This document shows, piece by piece, positions 6,863-15,314 of a stretch of DNA of 59,342 nt (the first letter of the stretch is position 1; each line of letters starts with the position of its first letter). A model generated the notes under the pieces. The model had not been told where the DNA came from. It saw nothing but the letters and a program-made list of their open reading frames with translations, and made no database searches. The stretch is taken from contig DATMYR010000050.1 of NCBI GenBank assembly GCA_035560815.1, positions 1 through 59,342 on the forward strand, given 5' to 3'. The translations under genes were made by a program, and so were the position numbers. This DNA is from UBA5314 sp035560815 (GTDB lineage: Bacteria; Bacillota; Syntrophomonadia; Syntrophomonadales; Syntrophomonadaceae).

Positions 6863-8989
6863 TTAAGAAGCAAGTGATGCTTTATAAACGCTTTGTGGGA
6901 CTTTGAGGATATTGCCTGTGGAAGCGGGTTTTGTGCTGGTATTGCATCCCAGGCCAAAGTAAAAGTCTCCGTTCATTTCCTCAAAAGACCGGGCGAAGGC
7001 ATCACTGGTAAATCTGAAGAGCTCGGTCCAGGTATTCAAATCATCCGACTTATATACGATGTTGGCGAATTTATTATTCGCTTGCGGGATATAGGCCAGG
7101 ACATAGGCAGTAGTTCCACGGGCCAGTATATCAGTAGGCAAGGCCTGGCTTTCCGGTAAGGAAACCTTGCTGGCCCGGTTGAGGTCTGATGCCTTGAATA
7201 AACCGTCAGGATCCCATTCACAGCCGTTGCAGTTGATCACCCCGAGATATAATAGGCTGCCACCGATAGTGGTGGGTCTTAGAATTCTATGCGAATAATA
7301 TTGTTTTCCGCCCGGCAGCAAATTGGCCATCTTTTGTATGGTGGCTGTTGTGCCGTCTGTCACTAATACGTTGTTATTATTGGTGGTGACATAGCCAGGA
7401 GTTAAGGTGCCAATACAGTACAATTTCCCATTAAACTCAAACAGGGTTCGTCCGATACAACTGCCAGAGCCGAAAGGCAGGCTGCTGCTTTTGGGCATCT
7501 GTGAAGTCCAGGTTTTCCCTCCATCGCTGGATGCGGTTAACGCAATATCAGGAGGCAGGCTGGCATCATGAGACTGGGATTCTACGGCAGCGTAGATTTT
7601 CCCATTATAGGAGGCTATATCATAAACATGGGTTGCAATAGGTATGGTCCGGTGTTTATCCCAGTTCCCGCCGTCTAAAGTGTAAAAGTTGCCGTAATTC
7701 CAACTTTCTGTAGCATCCATACCTGGAGCTGTAAGTCTTCCATCCAGGATCTTGTAGACGTCGACTTGCTCTTCAGCAGCTGTGTACTGTTGGACAAATT
7801 GTCCCGAATCTGAGTCTAAATATAATATAGGAATGGGCCCGGCATCTGAGGCGGCATCACCATGTCCCAGATAGATTTTGCCATCCAGGGACTGCATATC
7901 CCATACGTTTCTTGCATAAGTCCCTTTGGTAAAGGGCGCTCCCAGTAAAGCGACCTGGGCTGAAACATCCGTACTGGGTGTGGCAGTGACTTCAGTAGAA
8001 TCGGGCGAAGATAAATCATCTTGGTTCACTGCAGCTGCTTTAAACGAGTATAAAACATTATTATTTAAGCTCTCGATCGTATAGGTAGTATTCGCAGTAA
8101 AAAGAGTCTTCCATTCTCCTGAAGCAGGCTTATAGGAGATGTTATATCCCTTCAGGTCGGTTTCGGTGTTGGCCTTCCAGCATAATGTAACAAGGCTGTT
8201 ACCGACAGCACTGACTTGCACTCCGGTAGGAGCTGCAGGGGGCAGGGGAGTAGGTGTTGGGACCGGTTCGGCGGGTGTTTCGGTTGCCGTTGTGCCTACA
8301 ATATCAGTGTTTGTGCTACTGGGAGTAGTAGTCGCTGGCTGGGTGCTCGAATCGGCGGAATCCGTGTTTGTGGCTGTAGTTGATCCCGCGGTGGCCGGGT
8401 TGTCAGTTGCCGGTGAAGAGGCGGTATCTGCTGTATCGTTGGTTGAACTTAATGCCGTATTTGCTTCGCTGGATGCAGTACTTGCAGTTGTATTATTGGA
8501 TTCAGAGGTAGTGTCTGTTGCAGCACTGGTCGATGATGTTGAACTGGCTGTCGAGGTATCTGTTCCTGCAGCCGGGCTAGTGGATGCAGTTGAAGATGAT
8601 GTTGTTATTGTTGGATCCACGGGTGTTATGACTACCGGTGTCGAATATGGAGACAGAAGGTAACTGGTATTGCGGGCCCTGACCTTAAATTCATAGGTAT
8701 TTCCATAAACACAATTAATGGTGCATTCATTACTTGATGTAGATGCAAAAGCAAGCGAATATTTCCCATTCGGATATGTTGTAGTAAGCGAAATGAAATA
8801 ATCATATAAATCCGGTTCACTGTTGGCATTCCAGGTATAATGAAGTTGACTCCCCTGCTGGGAAACTTGCAGACCAGGGGGAGTAGCAGGGGCGGTGGAG
8901 GCGTCTGCTGCCATAGCCGGGATGCCGTTACTGCAGAGTAATAGAATACATGCGATCATGAGAATTCTGGTGCTTGGATGGTTGTTCAA
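6863..8989 (-). CDS. secreted FN3/Ser-Thr-rich/beta-propeller protein, paralog 2
   Basis: This 708-residue secreted protein starts at TTG behind AGGTGAAAG. It has a signal peptide (ILMIACILLLCSNGIPAMA), a first fibronectin type III-like domain (about 32-125), a low-complexity Ser/Thr/Ala linker (about 130-245), a second FN3-like domain (about 250-340) and a C-terminal propeller (about 345-700) closely related to paralog 1, including the paired cysteines (GSCIGRTLFEF, NCNGCEW). The Ser/Thr linker looks like a glycosylated stalk. It is convergent with cassette A and, with paralog 1, forms an inverted repeat around it. No LPXTG or SLH anchor is visible. Confidence 0.88.
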   Translation of the reverse strand: MNNHPSTRILMIACILLLCSNGIPAMAADASTAPATPPGLQVSQQGSQLHYTWNANSEPDLYDYFISLTTTYPNGKYSLAFASTSSNECTINCVYGNTYEFKVRARNTSYLLSPYSTPVVITPVDPTITTSSSTASTSPAAGTDTSTASSTSSTSAATDTTSESNNTTASTASSEANTALSSTNDTADTASSPATDNPATAGSTTATNTDSADSSTQPATTTPSSTNTDIVGTTATETPAEPVPTPTPLPPAAPTGVQVSAVGNSLVTLCWKANTETDLKGYNISYKPASGEWKTLFTANTTYTIESLNNNVLYSFKAAAVNQDDLSSPDSTEVTATPSTDVSAQVALLGAPFTKGTYARNVWDMQSLDGKIYLGHGDAASDAGPIPILYLDSDSGQFVQQYTAAEEQVDVYKILDGRLTAPGMDATESWNYGNFYTLDGGNWDKHRTIPIATHVYDIASYNGKIYAAVESQSHDASLPPDIALTASSDGGKTWTSQMPKSSSLPFGSGSCIGRTLFEFNGKLYCIGTLTPGYVTTNNNNVLVTDGTTATIQKMANLLPGGKQYYSHRILRPTTIGGSLLYLGVINCNGCEWDPDGLFKASDLNRASKVSLPESQALPTDILARGTTAYVLAYIPQANNKFANIVYKSDDLNTWTELFRFTSDAFARSFEEMNGDFYFGLGCNTSTKPASTGNILKVPQSVYKASLAS

Positions 8990-9200
8990 AGCCTTTCACC
9001 TCATCTTTCAAATTATTGCGCGGACGACTGATCTAAAAAGTGTTGGATCTAATAATGGCAATTTGAGTGTCGTAGTTTTTTCTTGAATTGTTTAAAAAAT
9101 CCGACAATAACTATCATTATTAGAGCAAAAAACCTAATTTGAGCATATTATGTAAATGATTTAATGACAATGGGATAAATCGTTTATTTACGGTAGGACT
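8990..9200. other. intergenic region between divergent units
   Basis: An AT-rich spacer between the minus-strand propeller gene and the plus-strand exporter unit. It must contain promoters in both directions, but I see no convincing -35/-10 pair, riboswitch or repeat. Confidence 0.4.
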
Positions 9201-9359
9201 TTGGGCCCGACATTGTCCCGGGCTGCCATATCGAGTTCTGAAATGCTATGGGATTCGGGGATAAAAATCGATATAATGAATAGTATTTTGGATGCCGAAG
9301 AAGCAAGAAAAGCTATTATCAATGACAAGGGTTCAGTATTGGAGATCCACTGGCAATGA
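9201..9359 (+). pseudogene. small ORF or gene remnant coupled to the exporter
   Basis: A 52-codon frame opens at TTG 9201 and ends in TGA at 9357-9359, overlapping the ATG of the ABC gene by ATGA, the usual sign of translational coupling. The product (TLSRAAISSSEMLW near the start, GSVLEIHWQ at the end) looks like the C-terminus of a larger protein. In-frame upstream sequence is closed by TGA just before. It could be a decayed accessory gene of the RiPP locus or a genuine small protein. I do not recognise a family. Confidence 0.35.
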
Positions 9360-11035
9360 TAAAGAAGAACGACATTGAGAACACCAAAGTAAATATTATT
9401 TGGATTCTGAAGAACTCCCGGTCTCATCTTCCAGGCCTTATCGTGATAATTTTGATGGGAGCGTTTGGGGCGCTAAGCGGTGTTGCGACAGCTATTACCT
9501 CAAAATATATGGTTGATAGTGCTGTCAAAGGCAATCTGCATCAGGCGGGAATGGGAGCGCTTCTTTTTGCTGTTTTGATGTTTTCAGGACTTGGTTTGAA
9601 TGTGTGGAGGTCGCTTTTGACAGTGAATATTTCCGAGTCCATGTCAAATACCATGCGGCAAAAGATATTTGCCGGGTTAACGGAGACCGAATGGATGCCT
9701 CTGGCTGCCTACCACAGCGGGGATATTTTAACCCGATTGACCAGTGATGTTTCTTCTGTTGTCGATTTCATGCTTTCTACTGTACCGGGCATTATTTCAC
9801 TAGTGGTTCAGCTTGTGGCCGCCTTTGCGACCTTATTGCATTATGAACCCAGGCTTGCCTACCTGGCCTTCCTACTTGGGCCCACTACAGTGCTCTTCAG
9901 CCGTATATGGGGACGAAAGCTTAAAACCCTCAATATAAAAATGAAGGAAAGCGAGAGTGATTACCGCTCCTACCTGCAAGAGTCTTTGCAGAATTTGCTG
10001 ATTATCAAGAGCTTCGGCCTGGAACAATACAGCCGGGATATGCTGCAGGGATTGCATGAAAAGCGCCTGGCTTCAGTGATCAAGTTGAACCGTACAACCC
10101 TTACCGCCAGTACGGTTATGGGGGGCGGGTTTTTGAGCGGCTACATTTTAGCCTTTGTTTGGGGAATCTATCGACTGGCCCACCAGGCCATTAGTTTTGG
10201 GACTCTGACCGCTTTTCTTCAATTGGTTTCCCAGGTGCAGGGGCCGTTTTTCGGTTTGGCCCGGTCGATTCCGCAGACTATTACTGCTGCAGCGTCAGCT
10301 GGGCGTTTGATGGTTTTGGAAGAGATGCAAAGGGAAAACAAGGGAGAAAAACTTCCTGCGCCCAGGGGGGTGGGGATGGCGTTCCACCAGATTAATTTCG
10401 CTTATGAAGAGGGGCAGCCAATTCTAAATGATGTATCGGCTGATATTAAACCTGGAGAAATGGTAGCCCTGGTGGGGCCGTCAGGCGAAGGAAAAACGAC
10501 TATGATACGGCTTCTTTTGGCCTTATTACGGCCTGATGAAGGCGAGGTTTGTTTTACCGATGAACTGGGTCATAGGTTTGCGGCTTCTGCCGCCACCCGG
10601 GATTGGCTTACCTATGTGCCGCAGGGAAATACGTTGTTCAGTGGAACGATAGCCGATAACTTGCGCTATGGCGATCCAGGTGCTACGGAGGAAGACATGG
10701 AGAAAGCAGTTCGAGCAGCCTGCGCCTGGGGGTTTATTAAGAAGCTGCCTCAGGGGTTGGATACGGTAATTGGAGAAGACGGACTGGGTCTTTCCGAAGG
10801 ACAGGCGCAAAGAATTGCCATTGCCCGGTCGCTGTTGAAGAAAGCCCCTGTATTAATTATGGATGAAGCAACTTCGGCCCTGGATATGCAGTCAGAACTC
10901 CATGTGCTTAGTGCTATTAAGGAACTGGGGAAGGATAGGACCTGTCTCATAATTACCCACAGGCCATCGGTTAGTAAAATCTGCTCTCGGGTGCTGAGGC
11001 TTCAAGATGGTGGAATCGTAGAGGAAGCCGTTTAG
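9356..11035 (+). CDS. ABC transporter, fused permease and ATPase (peptide exporter)
   Basis: This 559-residue half-transporter has a six-helix membrane domain (about 25-310) and a C-terminal ATPase with Walker A GPSGEGKTT (near 378), signature LSEGQAQRIAIARSLL, and Walker B VLIMDEATSALD. It is of the type I exporter (MsbA/LmrA-like) family that exports peptides in lasso and other RiPP clusters, and acts as a homodimer. There is no N-terminal C39 protease. It lies between the two cassettes and is the only transporter in the locus, so it probably exports products of both. The start ATG follows GGAG by 11 bases. Confidence 0.9.
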   Translation: MIKKNDIENTKVNIIWILKNSRSHLPGLIVIILMGAFGALSGVATAITSKYMVDSAVKGNLHQAGMGALLFAVLMFSGLGLNVWRSLLTVNISESMSNTMRQKIFAGLTETEWMPLAAYHSGDILTRLTSDVSSVVDFMLSTVPGIISLVVQLVAAFATLLHYEPRLAYLAFLLGPTTVLFSRIWGRKLKTLNIKMKESESDYRSYLQESLQNLLIIKSFGLEQYSRDMLQGLHEKRLASVIKLNRTTLTASTVMGGGFLSGYILAFVWGIYRLAHQAISFGTLTAFLQLVSQVQGPFFGLARSIPQTITAAASAGRLMVLEEMQRENKGEKLPAPRGVGMAFHQINFAYEEGQPILNDVSADIKPGEMVALVGPSGEGKTTMIRLLLALLRPDEGEVCFTDELGHRFAASAATRDWLTYVPQGNTLFSGTIADNLRYGDPGATEEDMEKAVRAACAWGFIKKLPQGLDTVIGEDGLGLSEGQAQRIAIARSLLKKAPVLIMDEATSALDMQSELHVLSAIKELGKDRTCLIITHRPSVSKICSRVLRLQDGGIVEEAV

Positions 11036-11191
11036 CAATTATACGAATTTTTGCCTTTAGGCCTTTGTTTTCTTAAAATTAGCCTAAAGTATATTGAGCA
11101 AGGTGGATTTATATTGTAATATCAAAAAACATCTATAGATTAAGATTAAGCTATAGAAATGCAGTCTGAAAGAAGCTGTGGGGGGGCTATT

Positions 11192-12388
11192 GTGAAGTAC
11201 AACCAAAAAGCAATTTTATGCCTGTTTTTTGTTGTTGCTTTTATGTTTTCAGTACTGGAGCCTCTGGTAACAGATAATCGGGTTTTAGCGGCGGTGGATG
11301 TTTCAAGCAAAGTTGTTCTATTAGGACAGCCTTTCAAGCAGCAGCCCTTTGCACGCAACGTGTGGGATATGCAGGTGTTTAACGGCAAGATTTATTTGGG
11401 GTCGGGCAACTACCTGAATGGTGGGCCATCGGTAAGTCCAGGTCCTATACCGATAATGTATTATGATCCGCAAACCAACAAATTCGTCACTGAATATACA
11501 GTTGACGAAGAGCAAATAGATGTATATAAAATCATTGACGGCAAATTAACCATCCCCGGAACGGATGCTACTGATTCCTGGGACTTCGGCAATTATTATG
11601 TTTTGGAAAACGCAAAGTGGCAAAAAATACGGACAATACCTGTATGCAGTCATGTTTTTGACATGGCTTCATATAATGGAAAGCTGTACGCGGCCATCAA
11701 TGGTGAGAGTTCTGCCAATATTGCTTTCACGGCTTCCAGCAACAAAGGTAAGACCTGGACTTCACAGATGTCGGCTTCTTCTGGCTCACCCTTCTTTGGC
11801 TCCAGAGGAATGACACTGTTCGAGTTTAGAGGAAAGCTCTATGGCGTAGGCCTTCAATATCTCGGTTTTAATTCCACAGCGTCCCACATTAATGTTCTGG
11901 TTATGGATGGAAACCAATCAGTGATACAAAAAATGCCCAACCTGCTGCCGGGAGCCCAGAAGTACTCTTTACTGAGAATTTTCCGACCATACACGGTAAA
12001 CAACAATCTGGTGTACCTGGGAGTGTTCGATAATATAGACGGATCTCAATGGAAGCCCTATGGACTATACGTCGCTTCCGACCTCAATCAACCCCGGCGA
12101 ATTGTTTTACCGCAAGGCGAGGCTCTACCTGCAGATATTCTGGTCAGGGGCAGCACCACTTATGTAATGGCGTTTTGCGGGTCAGTGGAGAATGGCTATA
12201 CAAATATCGTCTATAAATCTGAGAATCTCAACCAATGGACTGAATTATTCCGATTTAAATGCGATACTTTTCCCAGATCATTTGAAGAACTTAACGGAGA
12301 TTTCTATTTTGGCCTGGGTACTCTGGCCTACCCGTTAAAAGCTTCTGCGGGCAGTATACTTAAGGTGCCAAAGGATTCCTACAAATAA
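11192..12388 (+). CDS. secreted beta-propeller-like protein, paralog 3
   Basis: An about 398-residue secreted protein. I place the start at GTG 11192, behind a G-rich stretch and directly before a good signal peptide (KYNQKAILCLFFVVAFMF); an upstream ATG at 11159 lacks a ribosome site. The propeller follows the same pattern as paralogs 1 and 2 (ARNVWDMQVFNGKIY, PGPIPIMYYDPQ, GSILKVPKDSYK at the end) but is more diverged and has lost both cysteine pairs (SRGMTLFEF and DGSQWKPYGLY at those sites). It heads cassette B as paralog 1 heads cassette A. Confidence 0.85.
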   Translation: MKYNQKAILCLFFVVAFMFSVLEPLVTDNRVLAAVDVSSKVVLLGQPFKQQPFARNVWDMQVFNGKIYLGSGNYLNGGPSVSPGPIPIMYYDPQTNKFVTEYTVDEEQIDVYKIIDGKLTIPGTDATDSWDFGNYYVLENAKWQKIRTIPVCSHVFDMASYNGKLYAAINGESSANIAFTASSNKGKTWTSQMSASSGSPFFGSRGMTLFEFRGKLYGVGLQYLGFNSTASHINVLVMDGNQSVIQKMPNLLPGAQKYSLLRIFRPYTVNNNLVYLGVFDNIDGSQWKPYGLYVASDLNQPRRIVLPQGEALPADILVRGSTTYVMAFCGSVENGYTNIVYKSENLNQWTELFRFKCDTFPRSFEELNGDFYFGLGTLAYPLKASAGSILKVPKDSYK

Positions 12389-12576
12389 CTGATGCAATTT
12401 TTTAAATCTGCCGATGTATCTGGGATTTACTTTCATCGGACATTCTTGTTGATAATAAATAGGTTAAAAGAAGAAAGACATAATCTTCTTGTATAGTCAT
12501 TATTAATATAATATGATTGAACTAGGATAGGGTCTAAATTCTTAAATAATTCGGTATTGTTTGGAGAAACAGGACT

Positions 12577-13707
12577 TTGGAACTACGTTTTAAGGATTTT
12601 TTAAAACAAATAAAGGCTACGACCAGAGCTGCGGGACAGCCGTATTGGGCTGGTTTCGAATTAACTCCGCGATGCAATTTTAAATGCAAAATGTGTTATG
12701 TGTGCAAACCGCCCAATGATAAAGAGGTCCAGTCCAGAGAACTGACTGCACAGCAATGGATTCAATTGGCGAAAAAACTCCGGGAAGCCGGGGTGTTAAT
12801 TATCACCTTGACAGGCGGGGAAGTTTTTATACGCCCCGACTTTCAAGAAATTTATGAAGAGATCGCTAAAATGGGGTTCCTTATAAAAATTTATACAAAC
12901 GGCGCTATGATGACCCCGCAAATTATTGAATGGCTCAGCAAGATACCGCCCTTTAAAGTCTGCGTTACGGTGTATGGCGAATCCAGGGACACTTACCAGG
13001 AAGTAACTGGCCATGCTGATGGTTATGACCGTACTATCAGGGCGATAGATGGTCTAATGGCCGCAGGAATAGTGACTCATATAAGAACAACGGTTATTCG
13101 CGATAATGTTAATAAGCTTAAGCTTCTACGAAAAGTTTTTCTGGATAGAAAGAGTAGGTTCGCGATTATTGACTATGTTACACCACGGAGGGAAGGGGCC
13201 AATACTGATCCAGAAGGATGCCGGCTTTCCGCTGAGGAAGTGATTGGATTAGAGGTAAATATTCGTAATCTTGAACGGCAAGAAAGAATTAATTCAGGGG
13301 AAACTCCAATTCTTTTCGATGGTGATGACGATATTGAAAAGGAGAATTCCTCTAAAGGAAATAGTATTCTTGATCCAACTGATGCTTTTCGCTGTGGTGC
13401 AGGAAAAAACAATTTATGGATTACCTGGGATGGTCGTTTGACTCCCTGCAGTCTCATGGACCAACCGTATACAACAATATTAGACAAAGAGTTCTCCGAA
13501 GCGTGGCAAGAACTCAAGGACAAATGCCGGTCGATACCTCCTTGTCATGAATGTAGTAATTGCGCCTATCGTGCCACGTGTTATAGCTGCCCGGCCCGGC
13601 TATTCCTGGAGACGGGTTTCTACGACCGGCCGGCGCCTTATTTATGTGAGACTGCGCGATTACGGTCTGAATATCTGCATTCGTTAAATCTTGGGGAGAG
13701 TAAATAA
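12577..13707 (+). CDS. radical SAM/SPASM peptide maturase, copy B
   Basis: This 376-residue paralog of the enzyme at 3.8 kb has the same motifs: CNFKCKMC (Cys 33, 37, 40), TLTGGEVFIRPDF and a SPASM cluster PPCHECSNC-x5-C-x3-C near the C-terminus, ending SEYLHSLNLGESK. It starts at TTG, 11 bases after GGAG. No pqqD gene lies upstream, so it must either use the PqqD of cassette A or bind its substrate directly. Only one precursor gene follows, with four rather than two cysteines, suggesting specificity differences between the copies. Confidence 0.9.
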   Translation: MELRFKDFLKQIKATTRAAGQPYWAGFELTPRCNFKCKMCYVCKPPNDKEVQSRELTAQQWIQLAKKLREAGVLIITLTGGEVFIRPDFQEIYEEIAKMGFLIKIYTNGAMMTPQIIEWLSKIPPFKVCVTVYGESRDTYQEVTGHADGYDRTIRAIDGLMAAGIVTHIRTTVIRDNVNKLKLLRKVFLDRKSRFAIIDYVTPRREGANTDPEGCRLSAEEVIGLEVNIRNLERQERINSGETPILFDGDDDIEKENSSKGNSILDPTDAFRCGAGKNNLWITWDGRLTPCSLMDQPYTTILDKEFSEAWQELKDKCRSIPPCHECSNCAYRATCYSCPARLFLETGFYDRPAPYLCETARLRSEYLHSLNLGESK

Positions 13708-13768
13708 GCAGTTATCGTGTTAGTTTGTGAATGTTTATATAGTATTAAGTTTAAAGGGAGGTGCAAGA

Positions 13769-13912
13769 ATGAAACCTTATGTTAAGCCAGATTTTAAATG
13801 GATGGATCTTCGAGCCGAGGAGAGATTTGCTGGTAGTACTTGCTTGAACTGTGAAGATGCAATCAAAGAACTCATGCTTGGTGCTGACGCGGACTGCACT
13901 CCTTGCGGATAA
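13769..13912 (+). CDS. RiPP precursor peptide B
   Basis: A 47-residue peptide starts at ATG, 6 bases after AAAGGGAGGTG. The leader MKPYVKP-x7-RAEERFA is nearly identical in pattern to A1. The core is different: cysteines at 25 and 28 (STCLNC), then an acidic helix-like stretch and a second pair at 43 and 46 (CTPCG) at the very C-terminus, giving a symmetrical CxxC...CxxC layout. It follows the SPASM gene and precedes the kinase-like gene, as in cassette A. Confidence 0.8.
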   Translation: MKPYVKPDFKWMDLRAEERFAGSTCLNCEDAIKELMLGADADCTPCG

Positions 13913-13948
13913 GGAAAAGATGCTTCTGACCTGACAAATTTGTAAAGT

Positions 13949-13997
13949 CTAGGTATGCAAGGCCTTGCAAATGGCCCTATCCTAGCTTTGCTTTTTT
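13949..13997 (+). terminator. hairpin between precursor B and the kinase-like gene (possible attenuator)
   Basis: CTAGG at 13949 can pair with CCTAG at 13981, with inner pairing around GCAAGG/CCTTGC, and a T-run (CTTTGCTTTTTT) follows at once. It occupies the same place as the cassette A hairpin and would raise precursor over enzyme transcript. Confidence 0.55.
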
Positions 13998-14029
13998 CTG
14001 TCTATTGATGGCATAAGGATGTGGGTTTT

Positions 14030-14893
14030 TTGCCTCAATTTAAAGTGGCTGACTTGATATTGGACATCAACTGTGCGGAAGAAGAAATTATCGGGAGTTT
14101 TAGTAGATACAAACTGATTTCCGAAGAAAAATACGATCTAAAAATATCTATTAATCAACGTGATTATATAGAGCCTCCCCAGGGAAAACACATTATTGAT
14201 GAAAAGATGAAATGGCTTCACAAGCCTGGCGGAGAAAGCGGATATTATTTCTATAGCCAGGAAACATCCCCGAACAGGGTGATTGTTCTCTTGGATGTAG
14301 ATGCCGGCTGCGAACAGGGCTTATTGTATTATCTGAATAGTGAACCGGAGGTCCGATATTCACCGGTTCTGTTTTATATCCATAATTTACCCGGGATTAT
14401 GTTCCGCTACAATTTGTTAAGACACGAAGGTATTGTAGTACATGCGTCAGCGATAGCCTGGAAGGGGAGAGGCTTTATTTTCTCTGCTCCTTCGGGGACC
14501 GGCAAATCCACCCATGCAAAGCTATGGCAAGAGTATTTTGGCGCAGAAGTTATGGTCATTAACGAAGACACCCCCGCGCTTCGTTTTAGGAATAACCAAC
14601 CGTTTGTTTTTGGCACTCCATGGAGCGGTAATGGAGTTAATAACAACATCAGTGCCCCTCTGGAAGCTATAGTAATTCTAGAGCAGGCTCCTCATAATAT
14701 GATTCGCAAGCTTTCCCTTCAAGAAGCCATGCATCACCTAATGCCCCGATGTTTTCTTCCCTATTTTGATGAAAGGTTTATGCACCTGGCCATGGCTGTT
14801 TTTGAAAGAATAGTCTTGTCCGTACCTGTCTATTTATTACAGTGCCTTCCCGATCAGGAAGCCGTGGAGATGGTTTACCAGTGCGTGAAATAA
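14030..14893 (+). CDS. HPr-kinase-like P-loop protein, copy B
   Basis: About 287 residues, paralogous along its full length to the protein at 5.5 kb. The P-loop SAPSGTGKSTH, the INEDTPALRF segment (Glu replacing the first Asp of copy A) and GTPWSGNG are conserved, so it should be active. GTG 14021 is possible, but the AAGGA at 14015-14019 is properly spaced only for TTG 14030, matching copy A. The gene ends QCVK and overlaps the start of the truncated S26-like gene by 13 bases, the same overlap as in cassette A. Confidence 0.85.
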   Translation: MPQFKVADLILDINCAEEEIIGSFSRYKLISEEKYDLKISINQRDYIEPPQGKHIIDEKMKWLHKPGGESGYYFYSQETSPNRVIVLLDVDAGCEQGLLYYLNSEPEVRYSPVLFYIHNLPGIMFRYNLLRHEGIVVHASAIAWKGRGFIFSAPSGTGKSTHAKLWQEYFGAEVMVINEDTPALRFRNNQPFVFGTPWSGNGVNNNISAPLEAIVILEQAPHNMIRKLSLQEAMHHLMPRCFLPYFDERFMHLAMAVFERIVLSVPVYLLQCLPDQEAVEMVYQCVK

Positions 14894-14973
14894 ACAAAGT
14901 CAAAGCTGCTGAGTTATTTCCGTTTGTGGTAGATCTAATTTCCCACGGTCAGAGCGCTCGTATAGAAGAATAG
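14881..14973 (+). pseudogene. truncated S26 signal-peptidase-like gene (cassette B remnant)
   Basis: Starting at GTG 14881, thirty codons read VREINKVKAAELFPF and on to SARIEE, matching the first 27 or so residues of the intact protein at 6352 (VSKIKAVDLFPF and SARILVSG), then stop at TAG 14971. Homology ends just before the catalytic SGSSM motif, and the DNA beyond is unrelated. Cassette B therefore lost its own peptidase by deletion or recombination at this point. Confidence 0.8.
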
Positions 14974-15239
14974 CAACCGATTTTTGAGCTTCAACCCTCT
15001 TGAACCTTCCTCTTATTTTGCTTTCATTTTTTTATTCGTTCAAATCAGTTGTTCCTTCTCATTTAAGTGTCTCTGAATATTCCATAAACACAATATATTA
15101 ACCTCAGGAATTCCCGGGTTGTCTGATGGTAGGCTGCACGAGTGACGGCTGCGGCATACTGCTGCCTGTACGTGAATAAACATGTAAGAGATATCAGAGG
15201 ATTGACTTGGGGTGATGGCTATTTTTCAGGAATAGCTTT
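14974..15239. other. intergenic region after cassette B
   Basis: Between the truncated S26 gene and the VanW-like gene there is T-rich DNA without a supported gene. This is the junction between the accessory RiPP locus and the conserved region that follows. No repeat, tRNA or direct repeat marking an integration site was seen. Confidence 0.4.
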
Positions 15240-15314
15240 ATTTTTATCCGACTTAATCAGCGAGCCCTGCTCCTGCTCTGTTTCTTTATCAGTCTCAGCC
15301 TTCTGGGAAGTTGG

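Noticed and set aside
8139..8663. 174-codon plus-strand frame opposite the Ser/Thr-rich linker
   Set aside because: It is a mirror of the low-complexity linker on the other strand (Val/Ala/Ser-rich), with no ribosome site.
2190..14973. Lasso-peptide biosynthesis cluster
   Set aside because: PqqD, HprK-like and ABC genes fit, but no asparagine-synthetase-like cyclase or transglutaminase-like protease is present; the enzymes are SPASM proteins.
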